From positions 2,958,001 to 3,022,000 of the forward strand of contig JAJTWR010000308.1 of assembly GCA_021613335.1 (NCBI GenBank): DNA of 64,000 bases. Reading direction: 5' to 3'. A model generated the notes under the pieces. It saw only the letters and a program-made list of their open reading frames with translations. It had not been told where the DNA came from and did no database searches. Origin of the DNA: Whitmania pigra. Its lineage: Eukaryota > Annelida > Clitellata > Hirudinida > Haemopidae. Of the stretch, positions 41,261 through 59,124 are shown piece by piece. Numbering within the stretch: the first letter of the stretch is position 1; the number at the start of each line of letters is the position of its first letter. The position numbers were made by a program, and so were the translations under genes.

Positions 41261-41740
41261 GCCTTCTTTAGAGCTTGTTTCGTTAAGGCTGTTTTAAGTT
41301 GATTCTTTAATGTTGTGTAGTAAAATGAGACAATTTTTGTAAGTTAAGACATTTTTTGAAGGATCAATAAGCTTGACATTTAAATAGTAATAATTAAATA
41401 CAAAAGTAGTCGTGGTATCATGTGATTGACAGAATAAATTATGTAAAAATGCTGAAATGTATCTAATGGACAATTATATAAAGTAAGTGTTGAATTTCAA
41501 AGTCAAATGATTAACACTCTCTGCATCACTCGGAGAAGAAAGGACATCACATTAAGTCGTAGTGGATAAAGTGAAATGGAATGGAATTTAAATGGACCAT
41601 AGGTACAAAAGCAATTTCATTAAAATGAATGTTGCGAGAGGAAACAATTCCAAAGTTGAACGCCTCTCCATCGAGCAGCTGCAAACTTCACATTCTTCCA
41701 TATTCTGCAACAACTGGAAGATTGCTCTAAGCTTGGTCCG

Positions 41741-41748
41741 TATAAAAG
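41741..41748 (+). promoter_or_regulatory. TATA box of the CH-domain gene
   Basis: TATAAAAG, followed about 20-30 nt later by tcattcct, an initiator-like site. A 5' UTR exon would then run to about 41868, where GTATGT is a good donor, and join the exon that begins just after the acceptor tcttcattcag before the ATG at 42086. This gives a normal TATA-driven promoter with a spliced leader exon, common in muscle genes. Confidence 0.6.
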
Positions 41749-42085
41749 AACTGTGCGTCATTCCTGGAAGAGTCTGTGTGCTTCTCGTTCCGGATAAAAC
41801 GAAGATTCGAAAGCTGAGCGCATGAATAAGTTTGATGGGAAGAGTGTTATACTCAACGCCCTCAGGAGTATGTACACTGTTTAATAATGATTTGTTTATT
41901 TATTGATGTATTATAATCGACTAGTAATTGACTAATCACGAACTGTCAGCTATGCACCTTATTGCAATTCTTTTGAAAATACGTTTGTTAAAATACTAAG
42001 GAAAATGTAACCGTTAATGTTGTGAAATCTCTAATTAATAACAATTCTTAGAGTAACGTTTTTTCTTCATTCAGACGATAACAAA

Positions 42086-43414
42086 ATGGCCAACTACAAA
42101 GCAAAACGTGCCGGTATTAACCTTGCTGAACAGAAGAAATTAGACGAGGTACATCCGACATCATTTTGTTGAAACTGTCGAGCAAATATTTGAAAGGGTT
42201 GTTCATGCGAACATAGAAATATGTCTGAATAAATTCTCAAGAAATTGTAACAAGCTGCTTTGCTACGCACTTTTGAAGCGATTCTGAGTTGTAAAGGATC
42301 TCTGCTAAATTTCTAGCTGTTGATAGATTAAGAAACCTTGAACGCAGGAATAACTAATAAAATGACAATAAGCATAAATAAATGCATCACAAAATAATGA
42401 AATCGCAAGCGGTAACAGGCACAAAGAAAAGCGATGAAGGTTTTTTTAAAATGATAACACATTTTAATGAATTAAAGTACTAATGTTTGTTGCTAATGTT
42501 TATTTAACCAGAAATATGACACCGAGGAGAAGAAAGGGACCCCAGAGAAGATCATGAATTGGCTCAACGAAGCTTTGGCTTCCGAACATTCGAAATGTGT
42601 TAGCACTTCAAATTCTTTAATTGGCTGCCACGAATAATTTTAAAGAAATTGCATAGGCATTTCGAAAGTTAACATTGTTTAAACGTTTTACACCTCAGCT
42701 TTTTATTTCTTCATTCAGCCGAATTCTACCTGGCGCAAACTTCAGTTTTGGTTGCGAGATGGCGTTGCTCTCTGCAAGTAAGCAATTGCAAAATTGATTT
42801 TGATCGAAATGTACAGGTTAAAAATATTTTTAAAAAATAAGTTATAAATGTAAAATTATTTAATAATTCACAATTTAAATTAATATTTCACGATACACGC
42901 AGACTCATTAACAAGATGAGAGAAAATGCTGGCCTGGCACCAGTCAAATACCAGGGCAACGCCCACATTCCTCTGGTTGCCATGGACAACATAGACGCCT
43001 TCAACAAGGCAGCCATAGAATATGGTCTCGATTCTTCCTTCACCTTTCAGAGCAATGACCTATACGACGCCCACAAGTCAACATTCTACAACGTCATCGT
43101 ATGCCTTCATCAGTTGGGCTTGCTGGTCGGTCATCCTCGTTAATGTTAATTAATATTAATCTTAATTAATCATCCTCGTTAATATTAATCATCTAATTAA
43201 TAATAAGTAATCATATAATTTAATTGTAAGTCTATAATTATAATAATTATGAGTTTACTTTAATTTATAATATATAATTATATTTATTATTTATCTATTT
43301 AATGGCATTAATTTTCATGCCATTAATTAACTTTCTATTACTCCGTAGGCCAACAGCAAAGCCTTCAGTCCGTCATATGAGTGCAGTGAGGAGCATTCTG
43401 ACAACTGTGTTTAG
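42086..43414 (+). CDS. Calponin-homology domain protein (transgelin / muscle protein 20 type)
   Basis: Small single-CH-domain actin-binding proteins of the calponin/transgelin family stabilise actin filaments, often in muscle. Five coding exons: 42086-42148, 42512-42598, 42719-42777, 42903-43125, 43349-43414; 498 nt, 165 aa. The start is MANYKAKRAGINLAEQKKLD. The CH domain covers about residues 27-140, with EKIMNWLNEAL, WRKLQFWLRDGVALCKLINK, a central VAMDNIDAFNKAA and the last helix STFYNVIVCLHQLGLL. The final exon adds ANSKAFSPSYECSEEH. Without splicing at 43125 the frame would end five codons later (VGHPR), so an alternative short C-terminus is possible. No calponin repeat with an intact actin-binding motif is visible. 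Codons in the exons are noticeably richer in G+C than the introns. Confidence 0.88.
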
Positions 43415-44989
43415 TGTTGCGAATCGATGTGTACTTGTGCCAATGTTGTTCTTGTCTTTTCAACAGCTCTTCAAGTATCGCTTGTTTATATTCAGAGTTC
43501 GAAATGAATTTCTGTAGAGGAGGTTGCGTATATTTTCGTGCTTCAGTGTCAGAAATTCGTTTAAAAGCTTACAAACACGAATAAATAACGTCACATCGGA
43601 TATTTTGTACTGACTCGAATGCAATAAATTTTAAACATAACAAAATAATTACTCATGTTTTCGTGCAAATGCTTAAAAACGCAATATTTAAAGATAATAT
43701 TGTTGTTGACATTAATTCTTAAATGTTATTAAATTAACGAAGCGCCACAAAATCCGTAATTTGTTACGACTCCAAGCTGTTTGGAATTAAACTGGTTATC
43801 TAAATTAAAATGGTTACGTAAGACCAATGTGAAGGTATTGAATACCCAGCATCATCTGAAACCTCGTGAATATTTTAAATCTTCATTCGAACGTTTACTT
43901 GTTTTTACTCCTCTTTCGAGAGCCTTCATAATCATTGATATTTAACGAAAAATGTTTCAAATATTTAATTATCGAATAAGTATTCAATAAATTTCTATCA
44001 ATTTAAATTTCGATTAATTCAACTGAACTCCAACTATTTGGCACTGACGTTCCACAAAGTGAAGCATTTTATTTATTTCATTGCACGATGGTCCTCCATG
44101 AACAGCATTTCACTTCACGATATTTAATCTATCAGTGTAAATTATAAAATTAAAAATTATTTTGTTAAATAGTGTTTAAATGGCTAAAAATTGTCATACC
44201 AATAACTCTTCAAGTTATGCGGGTTTTGAACCTGACCCCCTCGGAAAAGGACGAAATGAAGTCCCTGAACACGAACAATACAATATCGTTTTACTCAACG
44301 ATTTCGTTCATTTTATAAAGGATTGTTTTACTTGTATCCTTTCAACCCGTAGAACCTTTTTATGAGAATTTAATCTAATTAATCTAATTTACTTATTTAA
44401 CTCGCGGAGTTTTAAATACTCCTGCATGTTACACTTAATTAAATTTCAGTAATTCATAGAAATTCTTTTGTAATTGAAAGTCATCACTTTCAGAATATTT
44501 ATTCCTTTTGAGATCATACTCAGAAAATGTATTTTCATCTTCATATTCTTCTAAGGAGAGAGAATTGAAACCAATAACGAGTTTTATATCAAAATTCAAA
44601 CAAATAATCGAGTTTTAAATTTTAAATATTATGAGACAAGATCGAATTCCATTCTGGTGAAGAAAACAGAAATCTTCCGCGATACTAAGTTGCCACTTTA
44701 AGGAACCTTCCATGTTCATCTAAGCAAAAATAAATAAATTCAGATGAATTATTAAGAAATACATTTCTTGGCAAAGTAGATTTAATAAATATATGTTAAC
44801 AATCGACAAAGAAAGCAAAGTGAACTTTGTTAAATGGTAATACCATGTTAATAATCCATAATAATGGTTAAGAGGTCAATCAGTTGAAAGTGTTGGTCGT
44901 GAAACAATCAGATGAAACGAGGAAGAGGTTTTCAAAGTGCCATCTGTTGAGGGAAATTACAAGCGCTTCTCTGGTCTGAACAGGTCGTC

Positions 44990-45440
44990 GGAGCATGTTA
45001 GCAGAAATGTTCTCATGATTAATGGCGCTCTTTTAATCCGCCTTCATATTGAAACGACGGCAAATTGAAAAATAATTCGGGTCGGTGCCTCTCACGACGA
45101 GAGAATTATGTAGAAGAGAAAGCGGGGTGGCAGGATCCGACACCCCGAATATGACACCGGGGAGCAATTACCCCCACTGATTATGTCGGAGTTTTGTGGA
45201 CACGACAAGGCAGTGCAAATGACTTGCTCACGTGAGTCTTCAATTATTCAATGGCATCGTAACGCGCTCCACGGCCGTTCCCTTAAGCCGGCCTTCAACG
45301 TGTGGGATTAGCACCATCCACCCCTGGAAATTGGAAATTCACTTGACCGGTGGCCTGTTTATCCGTCCATCACGAGGAGCGTTATGACGGACATCAATCT
45401 CACCTCATTAAGTATTCATTCTTCTCCAGCACACCTGTCA
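44990..45440. promoter_or_regulatory. Candidate conserved cis-regulatory block upstream of NK1
   Basis: Within A+T-rich flanks this 450-bp block is clearly G+C-richer and not repetitive, has no open frame, and includes a CACGTG E-box (45229-45234), several CACCTG-type E-boxes and TTAAT-type homeodomain sites. Enhancers of developmental genes often look like this. Inference only. Confidence 0.3.
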
Positions 45441-45614
45441 TTGCTTTCATCTCAACTCACCTGGTTGGAACAGGTTCCAAGCAAAAGGTATTTTCAAATT
45501 GATAGGCTGTTAATTGATTTTTAAAATCATTTTACATCGGTTTGCTATACTTTGACTGCTGGTTTAAGCTTCGATTTGAGCTTTATAAAATGGCGAATTA
45601 TTGATTTCACTCGA

Positions 45615-45917
<303 letters not shown>

Positions 45918-47094
45918 AACTGTAGTAGAAGCGAAAACTTGTAAGGTTACTTACAACATGTTTATCTATTTATTTATTTATTTATTTATTTAAAAATTTC
46001 AAGAACAGCACACTCCCTGGTAGCACCATTAAGGAGCCAACCACGTGATGAGCAGATGTGAGGACATCATTCATAGGAGGTGTGAATGTGCACTTTGAAA
46101 TTAAAATCAGTTTTAGATAAGCACCATGCCATAAATTAGAAGAGTCTCAAGTCTCAATATCCCGCTTATGGGACAAACGCGTGTTCCGGTTGCAGGCTTT
46201 CATGTGTCTTTGTTGGGATAACATTTACTCATCATCACATCATTATAATGCTATATTTACCATAATCACTATTATCATCACCAACGTTATTATAATTTTT
46301 CGATTAAATAATTAAATAAATCATTCTGGGATTTCGTAAATAACAAATAATCGAAGTTATATTTCTTTAAATTGGGTATAATTCGTAGTTGTATGCATTA
46401 TTATATTCATAATTGTACGCTTCATGTGTAATATTTTGCATTGCATGTATAGTTGTATGCATTAGTGGTTGTCTGAGTTTAAATATCCCCTTTTTAAAAA
46501 CACGTGGTTCCACTAAGTTTGACCCAAGAGAGCAACAGAACAAACAGGTTTCGTTCGTTAGACGTGTTCCTGGAGTTTCCTCGAGTGAGATGTTTTCCGA
46601 GCAAACATGGAGGGCTTCACGTGGAATGAAAACAAAATATGAACGAAGACATGTTATTTATTGATGATCACACGCACGCATAATCACACCCAAAATACTC
46701 TTCCACAGATTTATCGTCTGCTTTCGCCCGAAGAGACTTGTGTCATTTTCTTCATTGGTAGGTCCTCTCTCCATTATTATCGAAACTTGAATGATGATGT
46801 AGAGCTGCACTTTTATAAGCGCGTAATGACATCTATCGTAGAGGCTCAAATTTGCAAGAGCGCTAATGCGTAACAGAATATAGCACGGGTCAATTCAACT
46901 ATGAAGAGCCGAATCGCTTTCGCATTTCTTCGCTATTGCTTCTTCAACTTATTTATTATCTATTTCGATTACTTATAACTGCTTAATAACCGACTTATTT
47001 ACAAGTTATATTCCTCAACCTTTTTATAAAAATCTATTTTTAATCGTCTATATCACGTGAGCCGTCATTTGTACCTCTTGGACAATTTGTTGAT

Positions 47095-47180
47095 TGAGTG
47101 GGGCGTGGCCAACGCATCTCATTGGTCGGCGAGTAGTTAACGGAAATGTTTCTTAAAAGGGCCAAATGTGATTGGATGGA
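47095..47180 (+). promoter_or_regulatory. Probable promoter of the first NK1 gene
   Basis: GGGGCGTGGCC (a GC/KLF-type box, about 47100-47109) is followed by ATTGG (inverted CCAAT) at 47121-47125 and again at 47171-47175, within 180 bp of the start codon. No TATA box. Confidence 0.45.
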
Positions 47181-47269
47181 TGGGCAAATAAGAAGTTTGA
47201 TCGAATATTTTGTTGAAACTTTTGTCCTATAAACATCTTGAAGGCAATAACGGAGTAATTATTGATAAT

Positions 47270-48948
<1,679 letters not shown>

Positions 48949-51900
48949 TTTCCACACGTGAAAATAATTTGTGAATAATATCCAGATTGACCACGAATTT
49001 TCTTTCAATTGTTAATTAATAAAATTAAATAACTTTACGCTGCAGAAGCTTCGCCATACACGTAGATGTTAATTTCTTGCATTCACGGATTGGATAGTTT
49101 TGGTGAGTAGCTCCAATAAAAGAGCAGGAAAATATTTCATTAGTTGGAGCAATTACGGCCTCGTTACGCGAGTTGAATCTCGTGAACTTTTCATTTTATT
49201 GGCTGTCGACAGCTTCAATGTGTTTCTGCTTAGGTGCTCCGTTTCTTGGAAGATTGGCAGGTTTTCATGGCTCTAGTTTCGGACCTCTCCAGTTGAAGAA
49301 ATTCAAGCCACAAGGAGACCGAGAGAGAATAAAGGATGAAAAAAAAGCTTAAAAAATGAGGTCGTTAACTGTTAATTAATGCGAGAGTTTAGGCCGACTC
49401 CTGGTCGGGATGTTTTCAATCTACAGAACTCGTGCTCACGTAAGTGCTTGAAAATTGGAGGTATCAATCGACAATGTTATTTTAATTAGGAGCAGATAAG
49501 CGGCTTCAGTTTCAGGAGGGCTTTTCTCTGAAGATGAGTTTGCTCGCTTTGCCTTAATTAGCAAGTGATGTTTTCTTTCTTCTCATTGTCTGCGTTGCTT
49601 GAGTATGAAAAAATTTCGGTCTGCTGAATTCTGGAACCTGTTTCTCGTCAGAGAAATGGCCAGTTGGTGTCACAGTGGAATCGAAAATTACCGGAGTTAT
49701 TAAATAAAAACATAACATAAAAGAGCAGAAAATACAAGACTTCAGTGAAGAGATTCGCAATTGTAATGTCTTATGTTTCCACTTTAGAATTATTTCATGT
49801 CTTTAACTCCTACTATGTAAATATGCAGTATTACACTCAGTCGAATTGAAAAAACAAATTGTGAAGAATTATGCAGAAAGTCTCTATTTTATAAAATGCA
49901 TCAGACGTAATTTTGCCTTAGAAATTTCTAAAGCGGTTAACATTCAACTTTGAGACTTGCGATCACACTGAATTCTTATTAAATTGCCCAAATTTTGAAG
50001 AACTAATTTTATCCGCTAAGTAATTTCTTTAGCGTTCAATAATTTTATGAGTAATGGCTTTAATGATTTTCATCCAAAATTTTATTGAACTCAGAAAAGA
50101 CCGAAAAAAAAAGTAATAGAAATAATTGAGGAGCGATAGCGATGACCATCATTTTATTTGTGTGGATCTCAACAATTAGATAGTTATCCGCGTAGTGTAT
50201 GAATTTCTCTCAAGCCAAGTTTATAATTCTCTCAAAAGGCACACACATCAAGAACAATGAGAGCGTAAAAATTTAATAGAACGCGTAAAGAACACGTAAT
50301 AACCAGGACATGAGCGCCAACCAAATCATAAAAGCGACGATTCAACAATCAAGCGTGCAATTATTCACCCTGGCGAATAATAAAGAAATATTTCTAACGA
50401 CCCCCTGTCGAACATTTATGAACTGCTACCTTTTATTCGGCAAATGAGAGGTTAAAGATGCTCTCGAATCTAAGTGCTCGCTGAGGGCTGTCATTTGAGG
50501 CAAATGTGCTCCTAATTATGCCTGCCACGTTTCCACTCGGATGAGATCTTTTACTTTTCTACTTGTTTTTCTGCTTCGTCTTGTTGTTGCTGCTGTTGTT
50601 TGTCATCGTTTGAAGGTATTTTCATTCGTAGGCAAGCATAATTTCGGTGTAGGACAAAATATTTGTTAGGAAATTATCCTGAAGTAAATGAATTAATATG
50701 AAATAAGTTAAGCTATACTTTTAGATACTTACATCTTTATGTTATGCTTACTTAACTACTATAAATATATAACTTAACCTTTGACTCTTAGCTCGTACGA
50801 ATTCATAACTTTTGGAGCTATTTTAAGACATTTTTAGGATAATATAAGGTCCGGGTGGTGGATCGAAAGAGCATAAAAATATCTTGGACCACCTTTAAAT
50901 CATTAAAGAAATATAATTTATCAGATGGTTTAACAAGCATGCAATCGAAAATAAAACTGTTCACATAATTTTCTCTTGTTAATTTGTTTACTCGTGTTAT
51001 CTTCTGCATCGACAGGTTCTCTAAGCAGTTTCTTATACTTGAAAACGATTGCTTATTTTTCACAATATTTGTTAAACTCAATTTCATTTGAATATGTAAC
51101 AAGCGATAAAATAATGTTTTGCGCATAAACAACTAGATGCAAAAAGTTGGCAGAACAGCAAAAGTTGGAATAAACAATTAGGAATATTTTTTCGAAAAGA
51201 AAACTTATTGCAAGCGGGCACTTGGAAATATTATATAAAATTATTTTCAGCATTGAAATGTATCATAGTAAGCAATTTTCGTTAACTAATAATTAAATTA
51301 TAAAAGGATCTGCAACTGAAATTATTTTTCCATTTTTAACAAGTGTAATTAAACCAAATTACGTCATGATAATAAGAACTGATAAGTTAACTGTTAAGTG
51401 ACGAGGTGCCGGTATGGTGATTGAAACGACTTTAAGACTTAACAGATCCTCAGACTTTAAGAATTAACAGGTCCTCAAAGATTTTCCAAAGATTCATACT
51501 CGCACTTTGATTCTAAGAAAATGAATGAAATAATGGAGAATTTTAATGGTAAGATGCAAACCAGAATAACAATTAATGCCTTATAATAATTGTTGAAATC
51601 ACCGCATTTACAGGTTTAAAAAAGGGATCGACCGCGGGAAAAAATGTGAAAATAGCAGACCAATTGAGCGCTACATAAGTTGATAGTCTGTTCCTTAGAG
51701 TCTATTCGAGTGTGTTTCTACGCATGCGTGACTTAATTGCTATGTCCGCATTATGCTCAGAAATAAGAGCCTTACAATATGATACTCATAGACGGCCAAT
51801 TAAAAACAATTTTCAACAAGAATTGTTTCAAAAAAAGAAGAAAAAAGAAGTGACTGAGTTGATGAAGTTTTTCTTTGTAACAATTGAAGTCCCATGAGAT

Positions 51901-52338
51901 GTTATCTGAGGAGCGCATTCTAATCGAATCAATGGTCCGTTGTTGGAAGATTTCCAGATTGACTAATTACGATTCCTGCATCGAAGTGACCGCATGTTGC
52001 TTCCTTTCCGTGGATGGTTAAAAGTTAAAAGCTTTCGAAATCAATTCGTCATCAGCAATTAACTTGGATTACGAAGCAGTTGAGCGAACGATTTTAAAAC
52101 GATATTCTCGTTGCATTTATTGCGATAAAATCGCTCCAATGTTTATAGGACAGATGGACTCGACCAATGACAAAGCAGGGAATAGATTCACTCATGCGCA
52201 TCACTCTCTCTATTGGATGATCACCTCCATGCATCCACCCGGATGATGATGATGATGACTTTCATCCATTTGATTTCAATTATCCGCCATTTGCTCTCAA
52301 CCTGACCAGAATGTTTCAGTGACGATGCAAGAGGACTT
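48949..52338. other. Intergenic between the two NK1 genes
   Basis: 3.4 kb with no supported gene. Probably holds enhancers of the NK1 pair. There is a short direct repeat (ACTTAACAGATCCTCA and ATTAACAGGTCCTCA) at 51435-51480. No transposon recognised. Confidence 0.45.
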
Positions 52339-53674
<1,336 letters not shown>

Positions 53675-54310
53675 GCAAGTAGTAGTTATGTAGCGATTGG
53701 ATTGCGAGAAAACTCGTAGATTCGATTTTTGATCATCATCATCATCATCTTTACGATGATTCTCACCCGAGCAACACCCAAGCATAACAGAAACAAACAC
53801 CTGCTAAACGAGAAATAATCTTCTCAAAGCAGCGGAATTTATTAGAAATTTTGACAAACTGAGTTCAATTGATGGATGCGAAAACTATTATCGAAATACA
53901 TGGTCACGTGAGCTCGATTTGACACGATTCGATCATCGAAGCGACGTGAAGGGATTCATCCCAGAAGAGGATTGGTCCATAAGTAGGTCACAGTGTGACC
54001 ATTAAATCTCCGATCGGTCTATCGTATCTTCTGGCCTCTGCAACCCGATCTAATTTCGACATTAAAAGTATTTTTATAGGTCGGCTGGCCATATGGGTGA
54101 TGTTAATGAAGCTGAGATGAAACGTCTAGATTCACGGTCTTTAATCGATTGTCCTTCTGATCGATAGCCCCTCCCCCATCGCGGTTTAACTAATGACCTC
54201 ATCATATCTTGACCAATAATCTGAATTTACGAGTGCACGATCCACTACTTGGATGGATGGACACAGTGATGCATAGCTGGATGGATGGAAATGATGAAAA
54301 TGAGCATGTA
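53675..54310. other. 3' flank of NK1 copy B
   Basis: G+C-richer than average. Contains the odd-length palindrome GGTCACAGTGTGACC at about 53986 and a (ATC)n run near 53733. Possibly regulatory; no gene seen. Confidence 0.35.
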
Positions 54311-54312
54311 AT

Positions 54313-54603
54313 CTGATGGATGGAGGATGGCTGAAGGGTTGGCTAGATGGACGAGTGGATGGATAAATGGATGGACGAGTGGATGGATAAATGGATGGAC
54401 GAGTGGATGGATAAATGGATGGACGAGTGGATGGATAAATGGATGGACGAGTGGGTGGGTGTATGGATGGATGAAAAGACGGACGGATGGATGGATAGAT
54501 GGGTGGATGGATGGACGGACGGACGGACGGATGGATATATGGATGGATAGATGGGTGGACGGACGGATGGATGGATGGACGGATGGATGGACGGACGGAT
54601 GAA
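54313..54603 (+). repeat. GGATGGA minisatellite
   Basis: First part has a 24-bp unit (GTGGATGGATAAATGGATGGAC plus GA) repeated about five times almost perfectly; the second part is irregular GGATGGAC and GGAC units. The Trp/Met/Asp-rich frames here are the repeat. Confidence 0.95.
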
Positions 54604-54947
54604 TGGACAGCCGATTATCAGGAGTCACAGATGGCTGGTGATAATGAGTGGGATTAGTGTCCTATGATGGCATCCTTCATGTGGACTTGCAACTCGTCCG
54701 ATTGAATGAGATTGTCATTCATTACAATTGATTGTAATTGCTTGCTGTTTGCGAACTTATTGGAATCACTAAATTAATTGAAATTAATAAATAAATTAAT
54801 TGCTTTAGATGAAATGTTATTCTGAGTTGTTATGATGCATTATGATACTTAACGTTGTTGGATCGCCGCTTTAATAAACCGTTTCTTGTTTTTTTTTTGT
54901 TGAGAGGTTCTTTCAACCAATGCGAAAGTCTCCATGTACTTTTCCAT

Positions 54948-55021
54948 CACTTCATCACCATCACCATCATCATCACCATCAGTATCATCACCATCATCAT
55001 CAATATCATCACCATCATCTT
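54948..55021. repeat. (ATC)n microsatellite
   Basis: Imperfect CATCAC, CATCAT and ATCAATATC units over about 75 bp. Confidence 0.9.
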
Positions 55022-55488
55022 TCTCAATATCATAACAAACATCACAACCATTGACATGCTGAGTTCTGTTTAAATTGAGCAGATGATTGTGCTTCAAGAG
55101 ATGACATTATCAAAGCTAAGCGTGTGCGATTACATTCGACTCTTTCTTAAACGTTACGAGATCACATTTGACTCGTCAGGATTACTCGGACTTGTGCATG
55201 AATTCCCAGTGGAAGTGCAGACAAAAGAATAGCTAATCTTCGGTGCAAATTTGACACAATGTTGAATCAGGAGCGACGATTTCATGAATTCGAGGAGTTC
55301 CTCGCAATTTGAAAGCAGATTAAAAATAAATTACTCGCTAGATGGGGGTATTTTTTTTAGATTGATGGATAAGAATAAGCAATTATTCTAAATAAATATT
55401 TAGATGTAATATTGCAACTATTCAACATATATAAATATTTAGATGTAATATTGCAACTATTCAACATATATAAATACATATATTTAAT

Positions 55489-56823
<1,335 letters not shown>

Positions 56824-58356
56824 TACCTTATTTTCACCCATATTACACGCGTGTTATGTTCGATTTTACTTACCACGCACCCCCCTAAGCGTGCTATAAT
56901 CGTATGCGTGTTATGCTAGATTAAATTTACATTAATTTGATTTCCGACCAACAAAAATAAAAAATTTAAATGATAGCACAGACTTTTGTATTTTTGTATT
57001 GCACTTTTTTTGTAAAAGCTTTAGAATAGTTTTTTAATTTTAAATAGCTTATACCGTATTTTCACCCATATTACACGCGTGTTATGTTCGATTTTACTTA
57101 CCACGCACCCCCCTATGCGTGCTATAATCGTATGCGTGTTATGCTAGATTCAATTTACATGAATTTGATTTCCGACCAACAAAAAATAAAAACATTTAAA
57201 TGATAGCACAGACTGTTGGTTGTTTTTGTAAAAGTTTTAGACTATATTTTTAATTTTAAATAGTTTATAATTGATTGGGCTTTAATGCATTGCATAAAGA
57301 ACTTTCGATATATGCTTACAGAAGCATGTGACAAAACATTCACGCTAATCATTGCATTGTCCAGCTCTCGAGTTTATGACGTCAACTTGAATTTAACATA
57401 AATTAATTGATGGTAACTATAGGAAACTTGTAGGGTGTTGTACTATTTTATGAATTTTCATCATAATTTTTCAACTCTTTGTTACTCATAATTATAATTG
57501 GAGCTAATGCTTTCAGTTTGTGTGACAATGTTTTTTTTAGCACTGGTGGTTCAGACAGCTTTGGTTGGTGCTGTTTAATATTTTAATAGTCAAACATTAC
57601 AAGTATGGACTTATTGTAGCAAATGTCTTCAATCTCTTAATGATCTTGCTATAAAAACTTTGAACACTTCTCAAAAGCATGGAACAAAATAGATACAATT
57701 TTGGTAAAAGTGTCAGTCTTTATTGGAAAACAAAATGGAAGTCTTAGCCCATTCTCTTGGAATTCATTATGAAGATTCAAATTGTTAATTGTAATGAATT
57801 ACCACCACTGCTTTGGCTTTTTCTGGTGATGAATCACTTGATTTTCTACATTGCTATAAGAGAAAAATCATAAAACCCATTAGATGGCATAAATTATATG
57901 CAGCTTTTGGCCACACTTTTATGCTGTAGTTGATGCACTGTTTGAATCTCAACAATGCCATACCTTCACAGTGAAGCTGTGTCCCAGAGCATGGTACAAA
58001 TGCATAACTTCAGTATTTGCTTCAAGAATTGATCTCAATTTATTTAAAAAAACCTTGTTTCTTTCAATGCAATTATAAAGGTTATTGTACATGAGCTGCA
58101 TTTCATGCTCAGATCAATGATCCATTTATGGTTTTTGAAAGGGAGACTTTAACCTTGAAATCTCATGAAATTTCATGTTATAATTGATGTTTGGACCTCA
58201 ACAATGCTATACTTTTCAGTGAAGCTGTGTCTCACAGCATGATGCATCTGATTTACTTCATCATCTACTCCAAGAATTTATCAAAAATATTCAAAAATGT
58301 CTTTTAAGATTAGTACATTTAAAATATGTGATTTTCATATTTAGGGAGTTATGGTT

Positions 58357-58659
58357 TTATTTATTTATTTATTTGATTAAAGTCCGTTGCATAACTAGGA
58401 TGAAGGGAGTTATGGGACACATAGGCTTGTTAAGCGAACTCTTTGCGGCGTGGAATTGGTTAACGAGTTCGTTACCGTCCTTTGAAGTATTGCTTCCCTT
58501 TTGTCTTACAAATTATTATGCGTAAACAATATGCATTCCAAAGTAGGAAGTTGATGCAAATCTTAAGATAAAAATAGTTTCGAAGAAGAATTGAAGAGAG
58601 AGTCCAAATCATCCTAGTTATGCAACGGACTTTAATCAAATAAATAAATAAATAAATAA
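58357..58659. repeat. Inverted repeat, probable MITE, nested in the pogo-like element
   Basis: Left arm TTATTTATTTGATTAAAGTC, then CGTTGCATAACTAGGATG; right arm CATCCTAGTTATGCAACG, then GACTTTAATCAAATAAATAA. Arms are about 46 bp and nearly perfect, with a loop of about 205 bp. A diverged arm-like copy is at 22650-22690. Confidence 0.82.
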
Positions 58660-59124
58660 TTGAAGAGAGAACGCAATATCGAAGCGACTCTTGACCAATT
58701 TTGGTCAATTGCAGCGAGCTCATGAATCGTTAACCAGTTCTTTGAAGTTTTTAAACAATTTATTGACAGATGTAATGCACATTCAAAAAATCAATCATAA
58801 GACCAATAATTATTCTTTATCATCAGCTGATTCTAATTCAACCGCGACCTCTTTGAAGAGAATCCATCATTCAAATCCGTCAAAAGTCACAGAGTCTTCA
58901 TATTCATTTTCGGCTCATACCGGATCGCAGGCTAGTTCACTTTACTCCTTTCCTGAGACTTAATTCTAGCCTTTCTAAAGCCCCTCAGAATCAAATCCTG
59001 CGACACTTTGTCTCATACTCGTGCAACCCACGTGCATACCTCGGAATACAAGGCCTTCCTGTCTCGTCCAGACGTTGTGTGAGTGTGTGTGCCATTCTTC
59101 ATCCATTCCTCCCTCTCAGATCTG

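Noticed and set aside
41592..41825. 77-codon ORF upstream of the CH-domain gene
   Set aside because: It runs through the TATA box and presumed 5' UTR exon of that gene and has no family features.
46413..46664. Secretory-looking ORF with a Cys-rich hydrophobic start
   Set aside because: No ATG at the start of the hydrophobic part (begins at TTG), built partly on a local GTATGCATT repeat, no splice partners.
53986..54000. Palindrome GGTCACAGTGTGACC as a nuclear receptor element
   Set aside because: Half-sites would be spaced by five bases, not a standard inverted arrangement, and a single 15-bp palindrome in 64 kb is expected by chance.
54245..54628. 127-codon His/Pro/Ser frame and its Trp/Met/Asp plus-strand counterpart
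   Set aside because: Pure translation of the GGATGGA minisatellite, with no splice context or flanking coding signal.
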